Positions 36,675-44,898 of a stretch of DNA of 64,000 bases are shown piece by piece. The notes under the pieces are model-generated. The model ran no database searches and was not told where the DNA came from. It was given only the letters and a program-made list of their open reading frames with translations. This stretch comes from Lachnospiraceae bacterium XPB1003 (GTDB lineage Bacteria > Bacillota > Clostridia > Lachnospirales > Lachnospiraceae). Position numbers and translations under genes: made by a program. The DNA lies in contig FMVK01000002.1 in assembly GCA_900102065.1 (NCBI GenBank), forward strand, positions 186,001 through 250,000, given 5' to 3'. Each line of letters starts with the position of its first letter. The stretch's first letter is position 1.

Positions 36675-36683
36675 TGATATAAT
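36675..36683 (+). promoter_or_regulatory. Extended -10 promoter for the metallophosphoesterase-scpAB operon
   Basis: TGATATAAT: a TG one base before a perfect TATAAT (36678-36683). No good -35 is present, which is usual for extended -10 promoters. It lies inside the longest possible reading frame of the next gene and therefore argues for a start downstream. Confidence 0.55.
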
Positions 36684-36726
36684 CACGGCGTTGCGACTAA
36701 ATATTGTTCATTATGAGGGCTTAAGT

Positions 36727-37590
36727 TTGTTATTATCTTTTTTTCTTCCGATGGTCATGACCTTTATGGGCGGAGTTATCTTAAGCGATACGCATAATTT
36801 CACCATAAAGAGGTATAGGATCGCTTCGGATAAGATAAGAAAAAACGTACGTTTTTTACAGATCTCCGATCTACATGGTATGAGATACGGAAAGGACAAT
36901 AAAAAGCTTGTTGCCGCAGCTTTGAATCTGAAACCGGATTTTATAATCATGACCGGTGATATAATGTCCGCGAAGGAATTTGGAAAGAGCATTCCCGAGA
37001 CAGTGGACGTAGCCGAGAGGCTTATTAAGGATCTTTCAAAAAAATTTACTGTATATTTTGCGATTGGCAATCACGAGCAGAGAGTAAAATGGCGTCCGGA
37101 ACTTTTTGATTTTACATATGAGGAAATGCTTAAAAGATTTTCCGATGCGGGCGCTGTATTGCTGGATAATGATTCAGTTATCCGCTTTGAAGGAATAGGG
37201 ATATACGGGCTTTCTCTTGATAAGGAATATTATCTTAAGACCGAATCCCACAGACCGGATGTATCTTATCTTGAAAGAACTCTGGGAAAGCGCAGCAGAT
37301 CGTGCTATAACATCATGCTGGCCCATGACCCTGAATTTGCGGATATATATTCCGAATGGAAACCGGATCTTATTCTTTCGGGGCATTACCACGGAGGAGT
37401 CGCAAGGCTTCCTGTTTTTGGAGGAATGATCTCTCCGAAATTCAGACTATTCCCGAAGTATTCCGGCGGCATATATAAGGTGGGAGACTCCGATATGATC
37501 GTAAGCTGCGGCCTGGGAATGCATACGATACATCTGAGATTTAATAATCCGGGCGAACTGGTTTGCGTTGATCTGCACAGAAAGGAATAA
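36727..37590 (+). CDS. Membrane-anchored metallophosphoesterase (YkuE-like)
   Basis: Calcineurin-like phosphoesterase with all metal-binding blocks: ISDLHG, TGDIMSA, IGNHEQ, LAHDPEF and SGHYHGG. An N-terminal hydrophobic helix (about 1-17) anchors it; the catalytic domain is probably outside, as in YkuE-type proteins that act on lipid or nucleotide phosphates. I place the start at TTG 36727, downstream of the -10 TATAAT and behind GAGGG at 36715-36719, giving about 287 residues; the frame is open back to 36634 (318 residues), but that would start upstream of the likely transcript. Cotranscribed with scpA (stop to ATG, three bases). Confidence 0.82.
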   Translation: MLLSFFLPMVMTFMGGVILSDTHNFTIKRYRIASDKIRKNVRFLQISDLHGMRYGKDNKKLVAAALNLKPDFIIMTGDIMSAKEFGKSIPETVDVAERLIKDLSKKFTVYFAIGNHEQRVKWRPELFDFTYEEMLKRFSDAGAVLLDNDSVIRFEGIGIYGLSLDKEYYLKTESHRPDVSYLERTLGKRSRSCYNIMLAHDPEFADIYSEWKPDLILSGHYHGGVARLPVFGGMISPKFRLFPKYSGGIYKVGDSDMIVSCGLGMHTIHLRFNNPGELVCVDLHRKE

Positions 37591-37593
37591 TAT

Positions 37594-38379
37594 ATGGCAC
37601 TTGAAGTTAAGCTTGAAGTATTTGAAGGACCTTTGGATCTTTTACTTCATCTGATCGAAAAGAATAAAGTTGATATTTATGATATTCCGATTGCTGAGAT
37701 CGCAGAGCAGTATATGGAATATCTCCATGAGATGGAGAAGGCGGATATGAATGTCATGAGCGAGTTCGTTGTCATGGCTGCAACTCTTATAGATATCAAA
37801 TGCCGCATGCTCCTTCCGAAGGAAGAAAATAAAGACGGCGAGGAAGAGGATCCCAGAGCCGAACTTGTGCAGAAGCTGCTTGAATACAAGATGTATAAAT
37901 ATATGGCTTTTGAACTTAAGGATCGTTATGTAGATGCCGGAAAGAGTTTATATAAGCAGGCTACGCTTCCGAAAGAAGTTACGGAATACAGAGAGCCTCT
38001 CGATTATGACGAACTTTTAAGAGATCTGAACTTAAGAAAACTTACCGAGATCTACAACAGCTGTCTGAAGCGTATAGATGACCGCGTTGATCCTGTTCGA
38101 AGCAAATTCGGAAATATTACAAAGGATGAGGTTTCACTGGAGGATAAGCAGCTTCATATCATTGAATATCTGAACGAGCATGCGCTTTGTTCATTCAGGG
38201 ATCTTCTTCTTGAACAGCATACCAGACTGGATGTAATAGTCAGCTTCCTTGTTGTGCTTGAACTTATGAAGATAGGGCAGATCATCATCAGACAGGAAAA
38301 TATTTTTGATGATATACTTATCGAGCGTGCGAGCGATGCCGGGCTTATTACGCTTGAAGACAGCTTTGCAATACTTTGA
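37594..38379 (+). CDS. scpA: Segregation and condensation protein A (kleisin)
   Basis: Kleisin of the SMC-ScpAB complex that organises and segregates the chromosome. The 261-residue protein starts with the family block LEVFEGPLDLLLHLIEKNKVDIYDIPI, has the middle MSEFVVMAATLIDIKCRMLLPKEE, and the C-terminal winged helix (DVIVSFLVVLELMKIGQI). Length is typical. It follows the phosphoesterase gene by three bases; scpB is next, separated by 27 bases. Confidence 0.96.
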   Translation: MALEVKLEVFEGPLDLLLHLIEKNKVDIYDIPIAEIAEQYMEYLHEMEKADMNVMSEFVVMAATLIDIKCRMLLPKEENKDGEEEDPRAELVQKLLEYKMYKYMAFELKDRYVDAGKSLYKQATLPKEVTEYREPLDYDELLRDLNLRKLTEIYNSCLKRIDDRVDPVRSKFGNITKDEVSLEDKQLHIIEYLNEHALCSFRDLLLEQHTRLDVIVSFLVVLELMKIGQIIIRQENIFDDILIERASDAGLITLEDSFAIL

Positions 38380-38406
38380 TGATATTTTTTGAAAGGGTGA
38401 TCATTA

Positions 38407-39204
38407 ATGACTGACAACGAGAAAAATTTCGAAGACGAAAAGGATATCTTCGAGGCGGAAGCCGCGTCCGAAGAGACTGAGGATGCTGTTGATGACCTGG
38501 CAGCGTCAGAGGAAAGTACGACAGAAGAGAGCGCTGATATGGCAGGAGATGCGTCAGAATCAACGCTTGATGAGTCGGATGAATCGGGAGAGGATGAAAA
38601 TACCAAGGCAGGAAAGCCTGATCATCCTGAAGCTGCCATCGAAGCGATCCTTTTTGCATACGGAAATTCTGTTTCCGCCGAAAGGCTCTGCGAGACTCTT
38701 TCTATTACAGAAGAGGAACTTGAGGCAGCTGTAGAAAACCTGAAGAAGTCTTATGAAGAATCGGGCAGGGGCATTACCATTACAAAACTCGAAGATTCTT
38801 ATCAGCTTGGTACAAAGGCCGAGTATTATGATTATCTTGTACGACTTGCCAAGCACCCCAAGAGATATTCCCTTACGGATACGGTCATAGAGACACTTTC
38901 CATAATCGCTTATAAGCAGCCTGTTACCAGAGGCGAGATCGAACGTATCAGAGGTGTCAGCTCCGATCATGCCATCAACAGACTTATTGAGTATGAACTG
39001 ATCGAGGAGGTCGGTCGCCTTGATGCCCCGGGAAAACCTCTGTTGTTCGGAACGACAGAACAGTTTCTCAGAGCTTTTGGCGTGGACAGCTTAAAGGATC
39101 TTCCGGAGATGAGCGCGGAGCTTAAGGAGGAGTTCAAGGAGCAGGCCGAGGCAGAAGCGGGAATAGAAAAAACTGACGACGAGGACGTTATCGTAGACGT
39201 CTGA
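38407..39204 (+). CDS. scpB: Segregation and condensation protein B with long acidic N-terminal extension
   Basis: Partner of ScpA in the SMC complex. The conserved part begins near residue 76 (HPEAAIEAILFAYGNSVSAERL) and holds two winged-helix domains (ITKLEDSYQLGTKAEYY; LSIIAYKQPVTRGEIERIRG). Before it lie about 75 residues that are almost entirely Asp, Glu, Ser, Ala and Thr with no hydrophobic core, so they are probably disordered. Typical ScpB has about 190 residues, this one 265. The C-terminus is also acidic. The ATG at 38407 follows AAAGGGTG. No internal start with a good ribosome binding site stands closer to the conserved domain. Confidence 0.92.
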   Translation: MTDNEKNFEDEKDIFEAEAASEETEDAVDDLAASEESTTEESADMAGDASESTLDESDESGEDENTKAGKPDHPEAAIEAILFAYGNSVSAERLCETLSITEEELEAAVENLKKSYEESGRGITITKLEDSYQLGTKAEYYDYLVRLAKHPKRYSLTDTVIETLSIIAYKQPVTRGEIERIRGVSSDHAINRLIEYELIEEVGRLDAPGKPLLFGTTEQFLRAFGVDSLKDLPEMSAELKEEFKEQAEAEAGIEKTDDEDVIVDV

Positions 39205-39255
39205 GACAGTGGAAAATTATTTACCGAAATAGTGACTCTTTGCTCATTTATTTCG

Positions 39256-39284
39256 TTTACTATCAAATATTCTTATGCTATAAT
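39256..39284 (+). promoter_or_regulatory. Promoter for the Na+-pumping decarboxylase operon
   Basis: TTTACT (39256-39261), 17-base spacer, perfect TATAAT (39279-39284). The leader to the ATG at 39390 is about 100 bases and contains the small GGTC/GACC hairpin around 39336-39353. Confidence 0.7.
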
Positions 39285-39389
39285 AAACAGCGTGCGTGAA
39301 AGTGCGTTTTGCCTTGATTTCCGTTATTTTTCAGGGGTCGGGACAGGACCGTTTTCCAAATATTTTTAAGTATCAGTGGAGGTAAAAGA

Positions 39390-40778
39390 ATGGGTAGTTC
39401 AACAGGCTCGGCGAGCGATCGCATTAATGCATTGCTCGATGAAAACAGTTTCGTTGAGATCGGTGCGAAAGTAACAGCACGATCAACCGATTTCAATCTG
39501 AAACCGACTTCAGCTCCGTCCGACGGCGTTGTTACAGGCTACGGAAGCATAGACGGTAAGCCCGTATATGTATACAGCCAGGACGCTTCTGTACTGGGGG
39601 GTAGTTTGGGAGAAATGCATGCAAACAAGATCAAGAAGATCTATGATCTTGCTTTAAAGTGCGGCGCTCCCGTTATCGGTATCATTGATTCCACAGGTCT
39701 CAGACTTCAGGAATCAACAGATGCTCTCAATGCTCTTGCAGAGGTTTATGCAAGTCAGGTTTATGCCAAGGGTGTGATCCTTCAGATCACTGCAGTTTTC
39801 GGTAACTGCGGAGGCGGACTTGCACTTGTTCCTGCTATCAGCGATTTCACATTCGTAGAGGACAACGGCAAGCTGTTCGTTAATTCTCCCAATGCTGTTG
39901 ATGGCAACTATACTGAGAAGTGCGATACTTCTTCAGCCAAGTTCCAGTTCGAAGAAAGCGGAAATGCAGATTTTACCGGCGATGCAGATTCTATTTATGC
40001 AAATATCCGCAAGCTTGTTTCCATCCTTCCTTCCAATGACGAAGATGCAGCTGTGACAGATTCTGAGGATGATCTTAACAGATCAGTTCCCGATATCACC
40101 GGTTGTGCCGGAGATACCGCTATACTTCTGTCTCAGGTTGCTGATGACAATGACTTTGTAGAGGTTAAGGCCGGATTTGCAAAAGAGATGGTTACCGGTT
40201 TTATCCGTCTTGATGGTATGACCATCGGCTGCGTTGCCAACAGAAACGAAGTTATCGGTGATGACGGCAAGGCTGCAGAAAAGTTCGACGGTGTTCTTAC
40301 CGTTAAGGGACTCGAGAAGGCTGCAGATTTCGTATATTTCTGCGACAGCTTTGGTATCCCAGTTCTTACAGTTACCAACGTTAAGGGATTCTGCTCATGC
40401 ATGTGCGCAGAGAAGAAGATCGCAAGAGCAGCTGCTGAGCTTACTGCAGCATTTGCAAATTGTGATGTTCCCCGCGTTAACCTTATCGTAGGTAAGGCTC
40501 TCGGTTCTGCTTATTCCATCATGAATTCCAAGGGCCTTGGATGTGATCTTACATATGCTTGGCCCGATGCACAGATCGGACCTATGGATGCAAAGCTTGC
40601 AGCTAAGCTTATGTATGACGGCGAATCTGCTTCCGTTATCGATGAGAAAGCCGGAGAATATGCAGCTCTTCAGAATAATGCAGAGTCTGCTGCAAAGAGA
40701 GGTTATGTAGATACCATCATTGCTCCGGAAGATACAAGAAAGCACCTTGTATACGCATTCGAAATGCTTTTTGCATAA
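39390..40778 (+). CDS. Acyl-CoA carboxyltransferase-like subunit (MmdA/PccB family, divergent)
   Basis: A 462-residue crotonase-fold carboxyltransferase of the family that includes methylmalonyl-CoA decarboxylase alpha (MmdA) and PccB. The N-domain has VYSQDASVLGGSLGEMHANKI, the C-domain the VGKALGSAYSIMNSKGLG and AWPDAQIGPM blocks. It departs from the family in two places: DSGGARIQE is DSTGLRLQE (100-108), and the oxyanion-hole block CAGGAVYSP is NCGGGLALV (139-147). It is also about 50 residues short. The acyl-CoA substrate is therefore uncertain, and an inactive or altered-specificity subunit is possible. It opens an operon with the biotin carrier and the Na+-pump subunits, so it probably exchanges CO2 with the biotin of that complex. 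Confidence 0.78.
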   Translation: MGSSTGSASDRINALLDENSFVEIGAKVTARSTDFNLKPTSAPSDGVVTGYGSIDGKPVYVYSQDASVLGGSLGEMHANKIKKIYDLALKCGAPVIGIIDSTGLRLQESTDALNALAEVYASQVYAKGVILQITAVFGNCGGGLALVPAISDFTFVEDNGKLFVNSPNAVDGNYTEKCDTSSAKFQFEESGNADFTGDADSIYANIRKLVSILPSNDEDAAVTDSEDDLNRSVPDITGCAGDTAILLSQVADDNDFVEVKAGFAKEMVTGFIRLDGMTIGCVANRNEVIGDDGKAAEKFDGVLTVKGLEKAADFVYFCDSFGIPVLTVTNVKGFCSCMCAEKKIARAAAELTAAFANCDVPRVNLIVGKALGSAYSIMNSKGLGCDLTYAWPDAQIGPMDAKLAAKLMYDGESASVIDEKAGEYAALQNNAESAAKRGYVDTIIAPEDTRKHLVYAFEMLFA

Positions 40779-40802
40779 TAACGTAAGGAGAGGTTTTCGG
40801 TT

Positions 40803-41645
40803 ATGAGAAAAAAATTCAAATTACTTGCGCTCATACTGATCTGCATTACCGCTCTTACGGCTTGCGGACAGGAAAAGGCGCCTACAAGGATTCAGACCGC
40901 GGAAACCGGAGAGGACATGAAGGCTGCAGCCGCTACGTGGTATATGCTTATCACTGAGGCTATGTCCCAGGATAATGTGGATGCTTTCAACAACTTTACG
41001 GCGAATGAGGCTGACAACTGGGCTGACACATTCGCTCAGAAATATGAGATGACGGATGGCGTTTACATCCGTGTTGAGCCTAAGGTTGTTGCCGGAGGTT
41101 ATGAATCTTATCAGAAAGCTCTCGAACAGCTCGGAAGCGACGTCGCTCCCACAGAGCTTGATGAGTTTGGATACCCTGTTGTGGTTATCGATCAGAAGAA
41201 TCCCAAGGAAGCTATCGCAACTATTCCTATTAAGGGATCTCTTCGTACCGGTAATATGGAGATCATTTTTGACAGGGATCTCAATATCACACACATTAAC
41301 ACCAACGTGGATCTTACACTGAGTGAGTCAATGAGTAAGGCAGGAACGAATACACTCATCGGTATGGGTACCGTATTCGTAATGCTCATCGTTATCTCAT
41401 TTATCATCAGAGCTATGGGTATCATCCCTAAGCTTCAGTCAATGAGCCACAATAAAGAGGAGTCCGTTGATAATGCGATCTCCGGTATCATCGAGAGAGA
41501 AGAGTCCGGTTCGGACGATACTGTTGATGACGGAGAGCTTATAGCTGTTATCGCTGCTGCAATTGCTGCGGCTGAAGGATCAAGTCCGGCATCTGCATCG
41601 GGTGAAGGCGGTTTTACCGTTAGAAGCATCCGCAGGATCAGATGA
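40803..41645 (+). CDS. Lipoprotein fused to an OadG-like gamma subunit
   Basis: A 280-residue protein with a lipoprotein signal (lipobox LTAC, C21), an extracytoplasmic domain of about 160 residues, a transmembrane helix at 184-208 (GMGTVFVMLIVISFIIRAMG) and a cytoplasmic tail with EESVDNAISG, the Ala-rich ELIAVIAAAIAAAEG and a basic end FTVRSIRRIR. The helix plus tail match the gamma subunit (OadG/MmdD) that holds the decarboxylase complex together. Classic OadG has 80-120 residues, with no lipoprotein domain; here the gamma-like part is fused behind one. It lies between the carboxyltransferase gene and the biotin carrier. Confidence 0.78.
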   Translation: MRKKFKLLALILICITALTACGQEKAPTRIQTAETGEDMKAAAATWYMLITEAMSQDNVDAFNNFTANEADNWADTFAQKYEMTDGVYIRVEPKVVAGGYESYQKALEQLGSDVAPTELDEFGYPVVVIDQKNPKEAIATIPIKGSLRTGNMEIIFDRDLNITHINTNVDLTLSESMSKAGTNTLIGMGTVFVMLIVISFIIRAMGIIPKLQSMSHNKEESVDNAISGIIEREESGSDDTVDDGELIAVIAAAIAAAEGSSPASASGEGGFTVRSIRRIR

Positions 41646-41694
41646 TCGGTTCCGTTTAATCAATAACTCAATTTCATTTTAGGAGGATTTACAA

Positions 41695-42057
41695 ATGAAG
41701 AATTATACAATTACCGTAAATGGCAACGTATATGATGTTACTGTAGAAGAGGGCGCAGGTAACGGCGCAGCAGCAGCTCCCGCTAAGGCTGCAGCGGCTC
41801 CCAAGGCAGCACCTAAGGCAGCACCCAAGGCTGCTGGCGCAGGATCCGTTAAGATCGAAGCAGGTGCAGCAGGTAAGGTATTCAAGATCGAGAAGAAAGT
41901 CGGAGATGCAGTTAAGAAGGGTGATGCTGTTCTTATCGTAGAAGCAATGAAGATGGAGATCCCTCAGGTAGCTCCTCAGGACGGAACTGTAGCAAGCATC
42001 GACTGCACAGTAGGTGATGCTGTTGAGGCAGGTCAGGTTCTTGCAACTTTAAATTAA
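41695..42057 (+). CDS. Biotin carboxyl carrier subunit
   Basis: A 120-residue carrier of the decarboxylase/transcarboxylase type. After MKNYTITVNGNVYDVTVEE there is an Ala/Pro/Lys hinge (about 24-48) and a biotinyl domain with the attachment motif VEAMKMEIP, in which K86 is the expected biotin site. It moves CO2 between the carboxyltransferase(s) and the membrane beta subunit. AGGAGG precedes the ATG. Gene order fits an Oad/Mmd-type complex. Confidence 0.93.
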   Translation: MKNYTITVNGNVYDVTVEEGAGNGAAAAPAKAAAAPKAAPKAAPKAAGAGSVKIEAGAAGKVFKIEKKVGDAVKKGDAVLIVEAMKMEIPQVAPQDGTVASIDCTVGDAVEAGQVLATLN

Positions 42058-42108
42058 TTTCGAATTATCCAAGTAGTTTAACTATTTTTTCAGGAGGTTA
42101 GTTATCCA

Positions 42109-43275
42109 ATGGGCGAGATCCTTAACAATCTGCTTAACCAGATGGCTTTCATGAATCCCGATTTTACTTATAAAAACGCGATCATGATCGGTGTGGCTCT
42201 CTTTCTCATGTATCTTGCTATCCGTCATGAATTTGAACCACTGCTTCTTGTTCCGATCTCATTCGGTATGCTGCTGGTTAATATTTATCCGGATATCATG
42301 TTGAGTATAGAAGATTCCCCTAACGGTGTCGGTGGATTACTTTATTATTTCTATATGCTTGATGAGTGGGCAATCCTGCCTTCGCTTATCTTCATGGGTG
42401 TTGGTGCCATGACAGACTTCGGTCCTCTTATCGCCAACCCTAACAGCTTCCTTCTCGGAGCTGCTGCACAGTTTGGTATTTTCGCAGCATACTTCGGAGC
42501 ACTTTTTGCAGGTGCTATGGGATGGGCTGATTTCAATGACAAGGCTGCTGCAGCCATCTCCATCATCGGTGGTGCTGACGGCCCTACATCAATCTTCCTT
42601 GCAGGTAAACTTGGCCAGACCAAGTATCTCGGACCTATTGCGGTTGCCGCATATTCTTACATGTCCCTGGTACCCATCATCCAGCCGCCTATCATGAAGG
42701 CATTTACCACAAAGAAGGCTCGTCAGATCAAGATGGGACAGCTTCGTCCCGTTACAAAGCTTGAGAAGATCCTTTTCCCGATCATCATCACGGTGGTTGT
42801 ATGTATGGTTCTTCCCACAACGGCTCCTCTCGTAGGTATGCTGATGCTTGGTAACCTTTTCCGTGAGTCAGGCGTTGTAAGACAGCTGACAGAGACAGCA
42901 TCAAATGCTCTTATGTACATCGTAGTTATCATCCTCGGTACATCCGTAGGTGCTACCACATCAGCGGAGGCATTCCTCAATACCGATACACTTTTCATCG
43001 TTGCACTCGGCCTTGTGGCATTCGCGTTCGGTACATTGGCCGGAGTATTGTTTGGTGATCTGATGTGTATACTTACGAAGGGTAAGGTTAATCCTCTTAT
43101 CGGATCGGCAGGTGTTTCTGCGGTGCCTATGGCAGCCCGTGTTTCACAGAGAGTCGGTGCGGAAGCGGATCCCACCAATTTCCTGCTCATGCATGCGATG
43201 GGACCTAACGTGGCCGGAGTTATCGGTACTGCGGTTGCAGCCGGAACGTTCATGGCTATATTCGGAGTATTCTGA
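42109..43275 (+). CDS. Na+-transporting decarboxylase, beta subunit (OadB/MmdB family)
   Basis: Polytopic membrane subunit that decarboxylates carboxybiotin and drives Na+ out of the cell. The 388-residue protein has about nine to ten hydrophobic segments and family motifs: IPISFGMLLVN-type helix near residues 45-55, GAMTDFGPLIANP, GGADGPTSIFLAGKLG, MSLVPIIQPPIMKA, and a late GAEADPTNFLLMHAMGPNVAGVIGTAVAAG. Length is that of the OadB/GcdB family. AGGAGG precedes the start. It probably serves both carboxyltransferases of the locus. Confidence 0.94.
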   Translation: MGEILNNLLNQMAFMNPDFTYKNAIMIGVALFLMYLAIRHEFEPLLLVPISFGMLLVNIYPDIMLSIEDSPNGVGGLLYYFYMLDEWAILPSLIFMGVGAMTDFGPLIANPNSFLLGAAAQFGIFAAYFGALFAGAMGWADFNDKAAAAISIIGGADGPTSIFLAGKLGQTKYLGPIAVAAYSYMSLVPIIQPPIMKAFTTKKARQIKMGQLRPVTKLEKILFPIIITVVVCMVLPTTAPLVGMLMLGNLFRESGVVRQLTETASNALMYIVVIILGTSVGATTSAEAFLNTDTLFIVALGLVAFAFGTLAGVLFGDLMCILTKGKVNPLIGSAGVSAVPMAARVSQRVGAEADPTNFLLMHAMGPNVAGVIGTAVAAGTFMAIFGVF

Positions 43276-43360
43276 TCGTCTTTTGACAAAGAGATACGAT
43301 CCAAGATTTTAAGAGATTATCATTCATCAGTTTATTTAAATTAACCAGGAGGAAAATCAA

Positions 43361-44800
43361 ATGGCTGAAAATACAGTAAAGAAGCCGGTACAGATCACTG
43401 AGACCGTGCTCCGTGACGCTCATCAGTCCCTGATCGCTACAAGAATGCCGACGGAGATCATGCTTCCTATCCTCGACAAGATCGATAAAGTAGGATATCA
43501 CTCTGTTGAGTGCTGGGGCGGTGCTACATTCGATGCATCACTCAGATTCCTTAAGGAAGATCCTTGGGAAAGACTTCGCAAGATCCGCGACGGTCTTAAG
43601 AATACAAAGACACAGATGCTTTTCAGAGGTCAGAATATCTTAGGATATCGTCCTTATGCAGATGATGTTGTTTACAAATTCGTTGAGAAATCAATCGCTA
43701 ACGGTATTGATATCATCCGAATCTTTGACTGCTTAAATGATATCCGTAACCTTCAGGCTGCTGTAGATGCTACAAACAAGTTTAAGAAGATCGAGGGAAG
43801 AGGAGAGGCACAGGTTGCTCTTTCTTACACACTCGGTGATGCTTATACACTTGAGTATTGGGCAGATATGGCTAAGAAGATAGAAGAGATGGGTGCAGAT
43901 TCCATCTGTATCAAGGATATGGCAGGTCTCCTTGTTCCTTATAAGGCTTCAGAGCTTATCAAGGCCATGAAGGAGAATACAAAGCTTCCTATCCAGCTTC
44001 ATACACATTACACATCAGGTGTTGCTTCAATGACATACCTTAAGGCTGTTGAAGCGGGCGTTGATGTTATCGATTGTGCTATCAGTCCTTTCGCTATGGG
44101 TACCAGCCAACCTGCAACAGAGGTTATGGTTGAGACCTTCAAGGGAACACCGTATGACACAGGATATGATCAGAATCTCCTCGCAGAGATCGCTAATCAC
44201 TTCGCACCTTATCGTGAAGAGTGCCTGAAGAGCGGACTTATGAGCACCAAGGTTCTTGGTGTTAATATCAAGACTCTTCTTTATCAGGTACCCGGTGGTA
44301 TGCTTTCCAACATGGTCAGCCAGCTTAAGGAACAGCATGCTGAAGACAAGTTCCAGGAAGTTCTTGAAGAGATACCCAGAGTTCGTAAGGACTGCGGTGA
44401 GCCTCCTCTTGTTACACCTTCTTCACAGATCGTCGGAACACAGGCTATCTTCAATGTCCTTATGGGTGAACGTTACAAGATGGCTACAGGTGAGTTCAAG
44501 GATCTGCTCCGTGGTAACTATGGTCAGACCGTTAAGCCTATGAACGAAGAGATAATCAATAAGGTTATCCCGGGAGAGAAGAGATCTACAGCACGTTCCG
44601 CTGAAGCTACAGGACGTACTAAGCCCGAGCTTGAGAGCCTTGAGGAAGAGATGAAACAGTACAAACAGCAGGAAGAAGACGTGCTTTCATATGCACTTTT
44701 CCCTCAGGTTGCAACAGACTTCTTCAAGTATCGTGAAGCTCAGCAGGAAAAGGTTGACGCTAAGCAGGCTGATAAGGAAAACGGAGCATATCCTGTTTAA
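43361..44800 (+). CDS. Oxaloacetate decarboxylase alpha-type carboxyltransferase (pyruvate carboxylase B-like)
   Basis: A 479-residue TIM-barrel carboxyltransferase of the OadA/PycB/transcarboxylase 5S family, moving CO2 between oxaloacetate/pyruvate and biotin. The barrel begins with ITETVLRDAHQSLIATRMP (metal-binding Asp), has GGATFDASLRFLKEDPW, the catalytic Lys block DSICIKDMAGLLVPYKA and the metal His pair LHTHYTSG. Unlike full-length OadA it ends without a fused biotin domain, so it depends on the separate carrier. The strong AGGAGGAAAATC lies before the ATG. Last gene of the decarboxylase operon. Confidence 0.94.
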   Translation: MAENTVKKPVQITETVLRDAHQSLIATRMPTEIMLPILDKIDKVGYHSVECWGGATFDASLRFLKEDPWERLRKIRDGLKNTKTQMLFRGQNILGYRPYADDVVYKFVEKSIANGIDIIRIFDCLNDIRNLQAAVDATNKFKKIEGRGEAQVALSYTLGDAYTLEYWADMAKKIEEMGADSICIKDMAGLLVPYKASELIKAMKENTKLPIQLHTHYTSGVASMTYLKAVEAGVDVIDCAISPFAMGTSQPATEVMVETFKGTPYDTGYDQNLLAEIANHFAPYREECLKSGLMSTKVLGVNIKTLLYQVPGGMLSNMVSQLKEQHAEDKFQEVLEEIPRVRKDCGEPPLVTPSSQIVGTQAIFNVLMGERYKMATGEFKDLLRGNYGQTVKPMNEEIINKVIPGEKRSTARSAEATGRTKPELESLEEEMKQYKQQEEDVLSYALFPQVATDFFKYREAQQEKVDAKQADKENGAYPV

Positions 44801-44845
44801 TATCGGATACTGCGGATCGTAAATAAAACCATAAAGAATTATCGG

Positions 44846-44872
44846 ATTCCCGCAGGATCTTTCTGCGGGAAT
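44846..44872 (+). terminator. Probable weak terminator after the decarboxylase operon
   Basis: ATTCCCGCAG (44846-44855) pairs with CTGCGGGAAT (44863-44872). The stem is very stable, but there is no clear T run after it, so its strength is doubtful. Confidence 0.4.
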
Positions 44873-44898
44873 TCATATATTTGGAAAGGAGACGGCGA

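Noticed and set aside
36634-36726. Upstream start for the metallophosphoesterase
   Set aside because: The region contains a TATAAT and is AT-rich, with no ribosome binding site; the start at 36727 has GAGGG in front.
43283-43312. Separate promoter for the OadA-type gene
   Set aside because: TTGACA is present, but no acceptable -10 follows at 16-18 bases.
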